This document shows, one piece after another, positions 18,051-25,423 of a stretch of DNA of 39,805 nucleotides. The stretch is taken from contig JAJRUG010000037.1 of the NCBI GenBank assembly GCA_024277915.1, forward strand, positions 1-39,805. The letters run 5' to 3'. Both the position numbers and the translations under genes were made by a program. Each line of letters opens with the position of its first letter. Position 1 is the stretch's first letter. The notes under the pieces were generated by a model. The model worked only from the letters and a program-made list of their open reading frames with translations. It searched no databases and was not told the origin of the DNA. Source of the DNA: Gammaproteobacteria bacterium. GTDB taxonomy: Bacteria; Pseudomonadota; Gammaproteobacteria; Steroidobacterales; GCA-2729495.

Positions 18051-18896
18051 ATGAGTGACAACCCGTCAGTCAGGGAGATGGTGGAATATTTTTTGCCGGT
18101 ATTGGTGACGGCAGGAGATTACGCGCTCGCCATTCAGCCACATATAAAAGGCCCGGAACCAAAATCCGGGAGCAACCCATGGACCCAGGCAATCACAGAT
18201 GCTGATCTGTCTATCCAGAACCTGGTCGAGGTCGCTGCCCTGGCACGCTATCCGGAAGCCGCGTTTTTCGGAGAAGAACAAGCCCAGTCGCTGAATGACA
18301 AATATTTTGATAGCGCGGCCCCCACACTCATCAGTCTTGATCCGGTCAATGGGACTTTTCTCTACAAAAACCAGATGGAAGGATGGGACATCGTGCTGAG
18401 CATTGCCCATAACCGCAAACTCGTCGCAGCGATCAGTTATATGCCGGCAAAAAGAAAATTTTACCTGGCAGCAGAAGGTTTCGGTGCACTCACGGGCAGT
18501 TCCGAGTGCCGTAAACTCAGCAACATGCGCCCGTTACTGACTATCCCGGGCAGCCGGGTATGCCTGACATATCGAATACCGGAAGTGAACCAGCGACTGC
18601 ACGGTGCTTTTGATTGTTTTGATATTGTCACAGATTTTGATCCGGCCAGATGCCTCGATAATCTCAATGATCTGTTCACAGGAAAACTGGATGCGTTTGC
18701 CTGTCATCAGGGTGATTTTCTCGACTGGGGCGCAACTGCCTATATTGTTAGTACCGCAGGAGGCTATGCAACAACCCTTGATGGCGGGCTGCTGCCCGTC
18801 TTCGACCAGTTCAATCCGCAGAGCACTGCTGATATGCTGGTTACATCCAGTCAAGAGGTACATCAGGAAATCCTGAACCTCCTCGCTTCAGAATAG
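18051..18896 (+). CDS. Inositol monophosphatase/CysQ-like family protein
   Basis: A 281-residue protein of the lithium-sensitive phosphatase superfamily (inositol monophosphatase, CysQ, FBPase-like). Recognisable motifs are TDADLSIQ (49-56), the metal-binding FFGEE (72-76), LDPVNGT (96-102) and DWGATAYIVSTAGG (225-238). The central motif is normally DPxDGT, but here the second metal-binding Asp is Asn100, while Asp97 and Asp225 are kept. Activity may therefore be reduced or altered. ATG 18051 is used; an in-frame TTG at 18015 overlapping the previous stop would add 12 residues and cannot be excluded. It lies in the same-strand run DUF1499-IMPase-DUF885. The substrate is not predictable. Confidence 0.82.
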   Translation: MSDNPSVREMVEYFLPVLVTAGDYALAIQPHIKGPEPKSGSNPWTQAITDADLSIQNLVEVAALARYPEAAFFGEEQAQSLNDKYFDSAAPTLISLDPVNGTFLYKNQMEGWDIVLSIAHNRKLVAAISYMPAKRKFYLAAEGFGALTGSSECRKLSNMRPLLTIPGSRVCLTYRIPEVNQRLHGAFDCFDIVTDFDPARCLDNLNDLFTGKLDAFACHQGDFLDWGATAYIVSTAGGYATTLDGGLLPVFDQFNPQSTADMLVTSSQEVHQEILNLLASE

Positions 18897-18910
18897 GAAC
18901 AGAATCAAGC

Positions 18911-20677
18911 ATGAAATATCTCGCACTCATCCTGTTGGCCCTCACAACATATGTGCATGCCGGTGACAGCACCGAATCATCCGCCACCGAACGACTCTAC
19001 CAGTTATTCGACGATGCCTCGGAACAGGGCCGCCGCGACAACCCGCTGCGCTCTTCATCCATGGGTGACAAGCGATACAATAACCTGTGGCCTGATCGTA
19101 GTCTCGAGTCTTTTAAGATCAAACATCAACAAAGGATTGACTATCTGCAACGTCTTACGAAGATAGATCCGGCCAACCTGTCGGAAGCCGACCAGTTGAA
19201 CCACGAATTATTCCGCAGAAGATATTCCCAACCTGTTGAAGCCTTCGTGTATCAGGCGTACCTGATGCCAATGAGTCAACGAGGCGGCATCCAGACGGCT
19301 GACTCCATACTGGAAAGACTATGGTTCTCTGGTGAAAAGGACTACCGGGACTGGAATGAAAGGCTGGCAGGGTTTGAAACCTACATCGATCAGCATATCG
19401 AACTGCTGCGCCAGGGTATCAAAACCGGCCACGTGCCGCCTCGCGTAATCATGGAGCGCATTCCGAGCCAGATCCAGGCTCAGCTTGTCAACAACCCGGT
19501 GGACAGCCAGTTCTTCAAACCATTCCGTCAGCGGCCTGACCGCATTGACCAATCAACCTGGGACGAGCTGGTCACCACAGCGAGGAACAATATCTCAAAT
19601 CACGTTATCCCGGCATACCATCGCTTCTATGAGTTTTTTGTCGAGGTCTATCTGCCGGCAACCCGGGAAACCGTTGGGGCGTGGGATCTTCCTGATGGAG
19701 ATGCCTACTACGCCACGCGCATCAGGGAATTCACAACCACTGATATGAGCGCAGAAGAAATTCATACGCTGGGACTCAGCGAGGTCAAGCGAATCAGGGG
19801 CGAGATGCAGGGCATCATTGATGAGCTTGGTTTTGATGGCAGCTTCCAGGACTTTCTGGAATTCCTGAGAACCGATCCGCAGTTCTACTATGACAATCCG
19901 GATGATCTGCTCACCGCCTACCGGGCAACCAGCAAGCGCATCGATCCGGAAATTGTGAAACTGTTTGGAAAGCTCCCGCGCATGCCTTATGGGGTCAAAC
20001 CGGTTCCTGACGCCACCGCACCCGATACCACAACGGCCTACTATAGCGGCCCGGCGGCAGACGGCAGCCGTGCAGGTTTCTACTACGTCAACCTGTACCA
20101 GCCTGAATCCCGTCCGAAATATGAGATAGAAGTACTCACTGTGCATGAGGCCGTACCCGGACATCATCTGCAAATCGCTCTGTCACTCGAACTGGAAGAC
20201 CTGCCAAACTTCAGACGCTACTCAGGATTCACCGCATTCACCGAAGGCTGGGGGCTGTACTCCGAGAGCCTCGGCGGGGAACTCGGACTATACAAAGACC
20301 CCTACTCAAAATTCGGCCAGCTGACCTATGAAATGTGGCGTGCCGTGCGGCTGGTTGTTGATACGGGCATGCACGCCAGGCAATGGACCCGTGATCAGGC
20401 GATCAGTTTTTTCAAGGAGAATGCCGCCAAAACAGAGCATGACATCATTAATGAAATTGATCGGTATATTTCCTGGCCCGGCCAGGCGCTGGCCTACAAA
20501 ATCGGTGAATTAACTATCAAACGCCTGCGAGCCGATGCCGAGCAGGCACTCGGAGATGACTTCGATGTGCGTGATTTCCACGATGTTGTGCTGGAGGGAG
20601 GTGCGGTGCCACTGGATATTCTGGAAAAGCAAGTGAATCGCTGGGTCAGAGATCAGGCAGTACAGCAGCTTGATTAG
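18911..20677 (+). CDS. Secreted DUF885 family protein, putative metallopeptidase
   Basis: A 588-residue protein with an N-terminal signal peptide (MKYLALILLALTTYVHA, cleavage near residue 17). The family signature VHEAVPGHHLQIAL is at 411-424, giving an HExxPGHH zinc-binding motif (H412, E413, H418/H419), followed by a TEGWGLYSE segment that probably supplies a further ligand, as in gluzincins. Family members are long, mostly helical periplasmic or outer-membrane-associated proteins, presumed peptidases; the substrate is unknown. Length is normal. The ribosome site is AGGAAC about 10 bases before ATG 18911. Last gene of the DUF1499-IMPase-DUF885 run; it converges on the MaoC-like gene. Confidence 0.88.
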   Translation: MKYLALILLALTTYVHAGDSTESSATERLYQLFDDASEQGRRDNPLRSSSMGDKRYNNLWPDRSLESFKIKHQQRIDYLQRLTKIDPANLSEADQLNHELFRRRYSQPVEAFVYQAYLMPMSQRGGIQTADSILERLWFSGEKDYRDWNERLAGFETYIDQHIELLRQGIKTGHVPPRVIMERIPSQIQAQLVNNPVDSQFFKPFRQRPDRIDQSTWDELVTTARNNISNHVIPAYHRFYEFFVEVYLPATRETVGAWDLPDGDAYYATRIREFTTTDMSAEEIHTLGLSEVKRIRGEMQGIIDELGFDGSFQDFLEFLRTDPQFYYDNPDDLLTAYRATSKRIDPEIVKLFGKLPRMPYGVKPVPDATAPDTTTAYYSGPAADGSRAGFYYVNLYQPESRPKYEIEVLTVHEAVPGHHLQIALSLELEDLPNFRRYSGFTAFTEGWGLYSESLGGELGLYKDPYSKFGQLTYEMWRAVRLVVDTGMHARQWTRDQAISFFKENAAKTEHDIINEIDRYISWPGQALAYKIGELTIKRLRADAEQALGDDFDVRDFHDVVLEGGAVPLDILEKQVNRWVRDQAVQQLD

Positions 20678-20709
20678 TTGTGATAGTCGGCTACCATCAC
20701 TAAGCAGCA

Positions 20710-21177
20710 TCAGTCATTCTTAATAAAGAAGTACATGGCCAGCGTCTCCGCAACGCATGCGGGTTTGGCCTGCCCTTCGATCTCTATGGTGTTCTCGATG
20801 ATGGCCTGCAATGAGCCTGCTCTTCTTCGGGCGGATTTCACCACACATCGCAGGCGAACGCGGCTGCCGACCGGCACCATGTTCTTGAATCGAACCTTGT
20901 TCAGGCCGTAATTGATCACCCTTTCGAGATTCTCAAACCGAATAAGATGATCAATCAGTGACGGAAGGAGGGAAATCAGGAGATACCCGTGCACGATTGT
21001 TGATCCGATCGGCAGTTCTGCTTTCGCCCGCTCCGGATCAACGTGAATCCACTGATGATCATCAGTTGCGTCAGCAAACAGATTGAGTCTTTCCTGATCC
21101 AGCAACACCCATCCGGAAACCCCTATCTCCTTTCCGGTAAGCGCCTCGCCATCTTCGATGCTGCCAACAACTATCAT
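20710..21177 (-). CDS. MaoC-like hotdog dehydratase/hydratase family protein
   Basis: A 155-residue single-hotdog protein. The hydratase-2 motif FADATDDHQWIHVDPERA carries the catalytic Asp and His of (R)-specific enoyl-CoA hydratases, followed by IVHGYLLISLLPSLI. The family hydrates trans-2-enoyl-CoA, often in fatty acid or PHA metabolism, although some members act on other acyl-CoAs. ATG 21177 (MIVVGSIEDG) is preferred; an upstream in-frame TTG at 21201 would add 8 residues. No Shine-Dalgarno sequence is obvious. Divergent from the MFS transporter, with a TATAAT on its own strand at 21216-21221. Confidence 0.86.
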   Translation of the reverse strand: MIVVGSIEDGEALTGKEIGVSGWVLLDQERLNLFADATDDHQWIHVDPERAKAELPIGSTIVHGYLLISLLPSLIDHLIRFENLERVINYGLNKVRFKNMVPVGSRVRLRCVVKSARRRAGSLQAIIENTIEIEGQAKPACVAETLAMYFFIKND

Positions 21178-21215
21178 GATATCGCAACGTGCCCAGTCCA
21201 ACCCTGTTCAGTCCC

Positions 21216-21221
21216 ATTATA
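21216..21221 (-). promoter_or_regulatory. Candidate -10 box for the MaoC-like gene
   Basis: Perfect TATAAT on the minus strand, 38 bases upstream of the proposed ATG; the -35 match is poor. Confidence 0.3.
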
Positions 21222-21299
21222 GGCATCATTTGAGCTGTGCACAGCGGCAATCTCAAGAACCGTGAACACCAACCGGCAAACTATCCGTATGATAGCCAC

Positions 21300-22943
21300 A
21301 TGACCTCATCCGATACATCAAAACTTGAGCACAGTTCGGCGCTGGTTCCACTGCAGCGGCCAGTGTATCGCGCCTTGTGGATTGCAATGATCGTATCCAG
21401 TATGGGCTCATGGATGCATGAAGTTGGAGCCGGCTGGCTGATGGCGACATTGACATCAGATCCGTTCATGGTCTCAATGGTTCAGGCGGCCGCAACATTG
21501 CCGTTGTTTTTGCTGACCATGCCGGCTGGCGCATTGGCCGATATTACCGACCGGAGAATCTACCTGATCGGCACACAATTCTGGCTGATCACGACTGCCG
21601 GCATTTTGGGCATACTGACCTTGATGGACATCACAACGGCCAAGTTGCTGTTAATGTTCAGTTTTTCCATGGGGGTTGGTACATCACTGATGATGCCGGC
21701 CTTTGCCTCACTGACACCTGAGCTGGTGCCCAAACGAGAATTGGCGGCAGCTATCACGCTGAATTCTATTGCCTTCAATATCACTCGGGCAGTTGGCCCG
21801 GCTGTCGCTGGCTTGCTCGTTGCCGCGGCTGGTCCCGGGATTGTTTTCATTCTTAATGCCATCAGTTTTACGGCGGTGATCACGGTGATCTATCGCTGGG
21901 AAAACCGGCAACCTGCGAGTCATTTACCTAACGAGCGTTTTATCGCTTCAATGCGCAGCGGCCTGCGATATTTTCGCCAGGCATCTTCACTGCATGCCAT
22001 TATCCTGCGCGGGATGGCGCTGTTTGCCGCGATGAGTGCGCCATTGGCTTTCCTGCCCCTGATCGTTCGGGAAGAATTACAATCCGGCCCCGAAACCTAT
22101 GGCCTGCTGCTTGGATGCATTGGTATCGGCGCCGTCGTGACGGGATTCAGCCTGGCAAAAATACGGCAACGCTTTTCAGCCGACGCGATCATCGCAGTCG
22201 GCACCACAGGGGTAGTGATTACAACTGCCCTGCTGGCATCCGTCAGGGATATTCGCCAGCTTGTGGTGATCATGGCATTTCTGGGGGCTTCGTGGATTGC
22301 GGCACAGTCGACCTTACAGGTCTCCGCTCAACTGAGTCTGCCGCGCTGGGTGCGCGCCAGGGGTCTGGCGGTATTCATGGCAACGTTCATGGGTATCATG
22401 GCGCTGGGTGCAATCACCTGGGGCAATATTGCTGCGATGACTTCGATCCAGATGGCTCTATCGGCTGCGGCGGCAACCGGGGCAATCGGTATCATACTCA
22501 CACTTCCGTTGCGGCTCGAACGCTTTGCCGATGCCGATCCCTCCCCCGCTGAACCAGGATCCGAACCCGTTGCTGACCCCATGGCCGAACCGGGCCTGGC
22601 GATGCCCAGTGATAATGAACAGGGTTCGGTACTGATCAACATCGAATACAAGATTGATCCCGCCGAGGTCGAAAGTTTTCTTGATGCGATGGGGGAACTC
22701 CGCAAAGTACGATTGAGAAATGGCTCAATGACATGGGGCATATACCAGGATCGGGATGATGACACCAGTTTCGTCGAGACCTATCTGGACGAGTCCTGGC
22801 TTGCGCATCTGCGGCAGCGGTATCGGGTCACGCAGGATGACCGGAGGGCGATGGATGCCGTGCTGGCATTCCACAGGGGCACGAGCCTGCCGTTGGTCAC
22901 TTACCTGCAATCCAGACGACGGAGAAAACAACGGAACGGATAA
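21300..22943 (+). CDS. MFS transporter (MFS_3/EntS-like) with C-terminal soluble domain
   Basis: A 547-residue major facilitator. About twelve hydrophobic segments fill residues ~20-415, including the opening LWIAMIVSSMGSWMHEVGAGW and the MFS loop motif GALADITDRR after helix 2. The family includes enterobactin exporter EntS and similar drug or siderophore exporters. After the last helix an acidic Pro/Glu linker (residues ~420-440) leads to a ~95-residue cytosolic domain (from INIEYKIDPAEVESFLDAM) resembling the ferredoxin-like antibiotic-biosynthesis-monooxygenase fold that some MFS_3 proteins carry. ATG 21300 is chosen; a GTG at 21237 would add 21 polar residues. No good ribosome site is seen. 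The substrate is unknown. It converges on folE. Confidence 0.85.
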   Translation: MTSSDTSKLEHSSALVPLQRPVYRALWIAMIVSSMGSWMHEVGAGWLMATLTSDPFMVSMVQAAATLPLFLLTMPAGALADITDRRIYLIGTQFWLITTAGILGILTLMDITTAKLLLMFSFSMGVGTSLMMPAFASLTPELVPKRELAAAITLNSIAFNITRAVGPAVAGLLVAAAGPGIVFILNAISFTAVITVIYRWENRQPASHLPNERFIASMRSGLRYFRQASSLHAIILRGMALFAAMSAPLAFLPLIVREELQSGPETYGLLLGCIGIGAVVTGFSLAKIRQRFSADAIIAVGTTGVVITTALLASVRDIRQLVVIMAFLGASWIAAQSTLQVSAQLSLPRWVRARGLAVFMATFMGIMALGAITWGNIAAMTSIQMALSAAAATGAIGIILTLPLRLERFADADPSPAEPGSEPVADPMAEPGLAMPSDNEQGSVLINIEYKIDPAEVESFLDAMGELRKVRLRNGSMTWGIYQDRDDDTSFVETYLDESWLAHLRQRYRVTQDDRRAMDAVLAFHRGTSLPLVTYLQSRRRRKQRNG

Positions 22944-22975
22944 GGCCACCCGTCAAAATTGGCTGCCCGGAAATT

Positions 22976-23554
22976 CTACAGGCTATTCAGAAACTGGCTG
23001 CGAATGCTTTCGTCATCACGAAATGCGCCCAACATTTCGCTGGTTACCATTTGCACGCTTTTCTTATGTACGCCCCTGGTAGTGAGACACTCATGCTGTG
23101 CCTGAACGACCACGGCAATACCTCGTGGGGCCAATGCCTCATTGATACATTGAGCGATACTTGTGGTGAACTTTTCCTGCACCTGCAAGCGCTTCGCGTA
23201 GGCATCCACTACCCGCACAAGCTTGCTGATCCCGGCCAGTTTTTCTCCTGGCAGGTAGGCAAGATGCACGTGTCCGATCATCGGCGCCATATGGTGCTCA
23301 CAATGTGACTCGAACTCGATATCCCTGAGGGTCACGATTTCGTCATAGTGATCAACTTTCTGGAAAGAACTGCCCAACAGTGCAACAGGATCAGTTTCAT
23401 AGCCGATGAACCAGTCTTTATAGGCACTGACAACGCGGGCAGGTGTGCGACGCAGCCCAGGACGATCCGGATCTTCTCCGATCCAGCGCAACAGGACGCG
23501 AACGGCCTCCTCTGCTTCGGGTTGGCTCGGCGGTGAAAGCTTTTTGTCGGTCAT
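22976..23554 (-). CDS. folE: GTP cyclohydrolase I
   Basis: A 192-residue homodecameric enzyme turning GTP into 7,8-dihydroneopterin triphosphate, the first step of folate (and other pterin) synthesis. The zinc ligands C85 and H88 (ESHCEHH) and C156 (HECLTTRG) are present, as are RTPARV, HVHLAYLPGEKLAGISKLVR and the C-terminal FLNSL. ATG 23554 has AGGA 6 bases upstream. A GTG directly after the mobA stop would add five residues. It is the last gene of moaC-mobA-folE on the minus strand, all tightly packed, so it is probably translated from the same message. Confidence 0.96.
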   Translation of the reverse strand: MTDKKLSPPSQPEAEEAVRVLLRWIGEDPDRPGLRRTPARVVSAYKDWFIGYETDPVALLGSSFQKVDHYDEIVTLRDIEFESHCEHHMAPMIGHVHLAYLPGEKLAGISKLVRVVDAYAKRLQVQEKFTTSIAQCINEALAPRGIAVVVQAQHECLTTRGVHKKSVQMVTSEMLGAFRDDESIRSQFLNSL

Positions 23555-23569
23555 GTTCCGTCCTGTCAC

Positions 23570-24178
23570 TCAGTTTTTCTGTTTCAACTCATCCGATGGT
23601 AATTCTTCCGGCGCGAAATCTTCCGGAGTATTCATGTTTCGCAAAGCGCCCTTGCTGCACAGATCAATGAGCTTGGTGTTGATACCCATCAGCAACCTGC
23701 GGGCGCTGCTGTTGGCTCCCGGCTCTATCTGTCGTCGGAACCGCGCCAGAGTACCGGGTTCATACAACGCGCACAATGGTTCCGGCAATCCATCCCCGCT
23801 ACTCCGATAAGCAATCGCCGGGCAATCAGGATCGCGATTTCTCAGCAGCGTTTCAATGGTTGGCTGATCGAGTTGAGGAAAATCGCAAGCAACGACAAGC
23901 CAGGCAACCTCTGGCTGCTCATCATGTGCTGAAAGTATGCCGGATGCGGGACCAAAATCCGTGAGGCGATCCAGGATCAGCGGATGAGATTGGCGACGGG
24001 GCTCATCTTTCTGGTCCGGGCGAACCGAAACATAAACACGGGACAGGCATTGCTCCAGCATCTGAACCGTTCGATCCAGTAACGCTTGCCCATCTATCTG
24101 AACAATCGCCTTGTCCTGCCCAAACCGGCGGCTATGTCCTCCAGCCAGAACAAGCCCGCAAACCTCCGGATCGCTCAT
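23570..24178 (-). CDS. mobA: Molybdenum cofactor guanylyltransferase
   Basis: A 202-residue nucleotidyltransferase that attaches GMP to Mo-molybdopterin to give the MGD cofactor of the DMSO reductase family. The N-terminal loop LAGGHSRRFGQDKA is the GTP-binding signature, followed by DFGPASGILSA and VACDFPQL with the metal-binding Asp. The C-terminal INTPED-like segment (MNTPEDF) also fits. Its ATG overlaps the moaC stop by ATGA (24175-24178), a sign of translational coupling. folE starts just downstream. No Mo-enzyme or moaA/moeA gene lies in the window. Confidence 0.92.
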   Translation of the reverse strand: MSDPEVCGLVLAGGHSRRFGQDKAIVQIDGQALLDRTVQMLEQCLSRVYVSVRPDQKDEPRRQSHPLILDRLTDFGPASGILSAHDEQPEVAWLVVACDFPQLDQPTIETLLRNRDPDCPAIAYRSSGDGLPEPLCALYEPGTLARFRRQIEPGANSSARRLLMGINTKLIDLCSKGALRNMNTPEDFAPEELPSDELKQKN

Positions 24179-24654
24179 TTGGCCTCAGGATGTCGATAGT
24201 CGCTTTTTCCGCCGGTTTTTGCGACCAGGTACACCTCTGCAATCACCATGTCGTGGGAGAGTGCCTTGCACATGTCGTAGACCGTCAACGCGGCAACACT
24301 GGCGCCCGTGAGTGCTTCCATTTCAATACCCGTTTTGTGTTCTACTTTAGTGATGCAATCAATCGTGACATTTTCGTCTGCATCCATCTGGATGGTAATC
24401 CGGCAACTATCCAGCCCCAATGGATGACAAAATGGAATCAGTTCGTGGGTTTTCTTTGCCGCCATGGTGCCGGCAATAATCGCAGTCTGAAAAACCGGGC
24501 CCTTGGCGGTATGTATCTCATCATCCTGAATCGCTGCTGCAACTTCTGCCGGCAATCGAACAATGGCACGAGCATGTGCGCTGCGAGAGGTAACAGCCTT
24601 GCCGCCCACATCCACCATGGTCGGTTGATTCTTTTCGTCGATATGTGAAAACAT
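24175..24654 (-). CDS. moaC: Cyclic pyranopterin monophosphate synthase
   Basis: A 159-residue enzyme that rearranges 3',8-cyclo-dihydro-GTP to cyclic pyranopterin monophosphate in molybdopterin synthesis. Family landmarks are MVDVGGKAVTSRSA, KGPVFQTAIIAGTMAAKKTHELIPFCHP, KVEHKTGIEMEALTGASVAALTVYDMCKA and GGKSDYRHP. Full length. It overlaps mobA by 4 bases. Upstream on the same strand, 67 bases away, is an unknown membrane protein gene that might belong to the same transcript. Confidence 0.96.
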   Translation of the reverse strand: MFSHIDEKNQPTMVDVGGKAVTSRSAHARAIVRLPAEVAAAIQDDEIHTAKGPVFQTAIIAGTMAAKKTHELIPFCHPLGLDSCRITIQMDADENVTIDCITKVEHKTGIEMEALTGASVAALTVYDMCKALSHDMVIAEVYLVAKTGGKSDYRHPEAK

Positions 24655-24721
24655 GCTGCTGCCCGGCTACCTTAAGCTCCAGCTATTATAACCCGGCGGC
24701 ATTCCCCGGTGTTGCGGGTGA

Positions 24722-25303
24722 TCAGCTATGTTTCGCAGGTGCAGAGCATAGTTCGCTGGGATCCACTGCCAGACCCGGGATCTCCGGGGAACAACGATAT
24801 CGCCCCTCCTGGAATACCTGAACAGCAATAATCCACAAAGATACCTGTCCCCAGGTCAGCCCTACGACCACACCAGCATCGAGAATGCCCCGCCATGGCT
24901 GGCCAAGATTATGAACCAGCATCACAGCCCCGACGATAGCCAGAGTTCCGATCCAGATGGTCATCAGCGTACGCCGGGTTGCTGCAAAATAGCCGGCGCA
25001 GAACAGTGGCGCCAGCAAACTGTAGCCAAGGGTTGGAGATCGATGCAGATATAACGCGCGGGCAACCACTCGGGGCGAAAAGCGGAGATGAAAGCCCCGA
25101 TAGCCCTCTGAATACGCCATGAAAATAACATTGAGAACCAGCACGGTCATCTGCCAGATAGTCAGACCACCTGTGATTGCCTCCAGTGCGTAGGTCGATA
25201 GCCTGCTGATGGCGTAGAGCAGAATCAGAGAAACACCGACGATACCCCACAGTGGGGCAGCAATCCGGGCAAAATTCTTGAGGTACGCTCGTATCATTTC
25301 CAT
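24722..25303 (-). CDS. Conserved-looking integral membrane protein of unknown function
   Basis: 193 residues with about five hydrophobic segments (near 15-34, 46-63, 90-106, 112-131 and 139-159). Between helices 2 and 3 there is a polar loop, SEGYRGFHLRFSPRVVARAL, rich in Arg and aromatic residues, which looks like the conserved core. The C-terminal ~28 residues are soluble and contain two cysteines. I do not recognise a characterised family. The start is ATG 25303 or the next ATG two codons on; neither has a strong ribosome site. It lies upstream of moaC on the same strand and is divergent from leuC, so it may be co-transcribed with the pterin genes, but a functional link is only a guess. 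Confidence 0.7.
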   Translation of the reverse strand: MEMIRAYLKNFARIAAPLWGIVGVSLILLYAISRLSTYALEAITGGLTIWQMTVLVLNVIFMAYSEGYRGFHLRFSPRVVARALYLHRSPTLGYSLLAPLFCAGYFAATRRTLMTIWIGTLAIVGAVMLVHNLGQPWRGILDAGVVVGLTWGQVSLWIIAVQVFQEGRYRCSPEIPGLAVDPSELCSAPAKHS

Positions 25304-25373
25304 ATGGGTTCTCGGCAGCTAGTGCTGCTGGCTTTAAGGCAACTGGCTTCGGCACAGAGCTTGATCTAACTGC

Positions 25374-25379
25374 TATTAT
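25374..25379 (+). promoter_or_regulatory. Candidate -10 box for leuC
   Basis: TATTAT, 44 bases before the leuC ATG; a weak -35 (GGCACA) lies 17 bases upstream. An 18-bp palindrome follows it by 13 bases. Confidence 0.3.
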
Positions 25380-25392
25380 CTCACCGGGACAA

Positions 25393-25410
25393 GTTTACAT
25401 GCTAGTAAAC
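25393..25410. promoter_or_regulatory. Perfect palindromic operator candidate upstream of leuC
   Basis: GTTTAC-ATGCTA-GTAAAC: two 6-base arms with a 6-base spacer, ending 13 bases before the leuC ATG and just after the expected transcription start. The position suits a repressor. No regulator gene is nearby, so the protein cannot be named. Confidence 0.45.
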
Positions 25411-25423
25411 CTTTAACGGAACA

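Noticed and set aside
20678-20709. Possible hairpin between the DUF885 and MaoC-like genes (GTGAT...ATCAC)
   Set aside because: Only five paired bases and a mismatch, no T-run; not distinguishable from chance.
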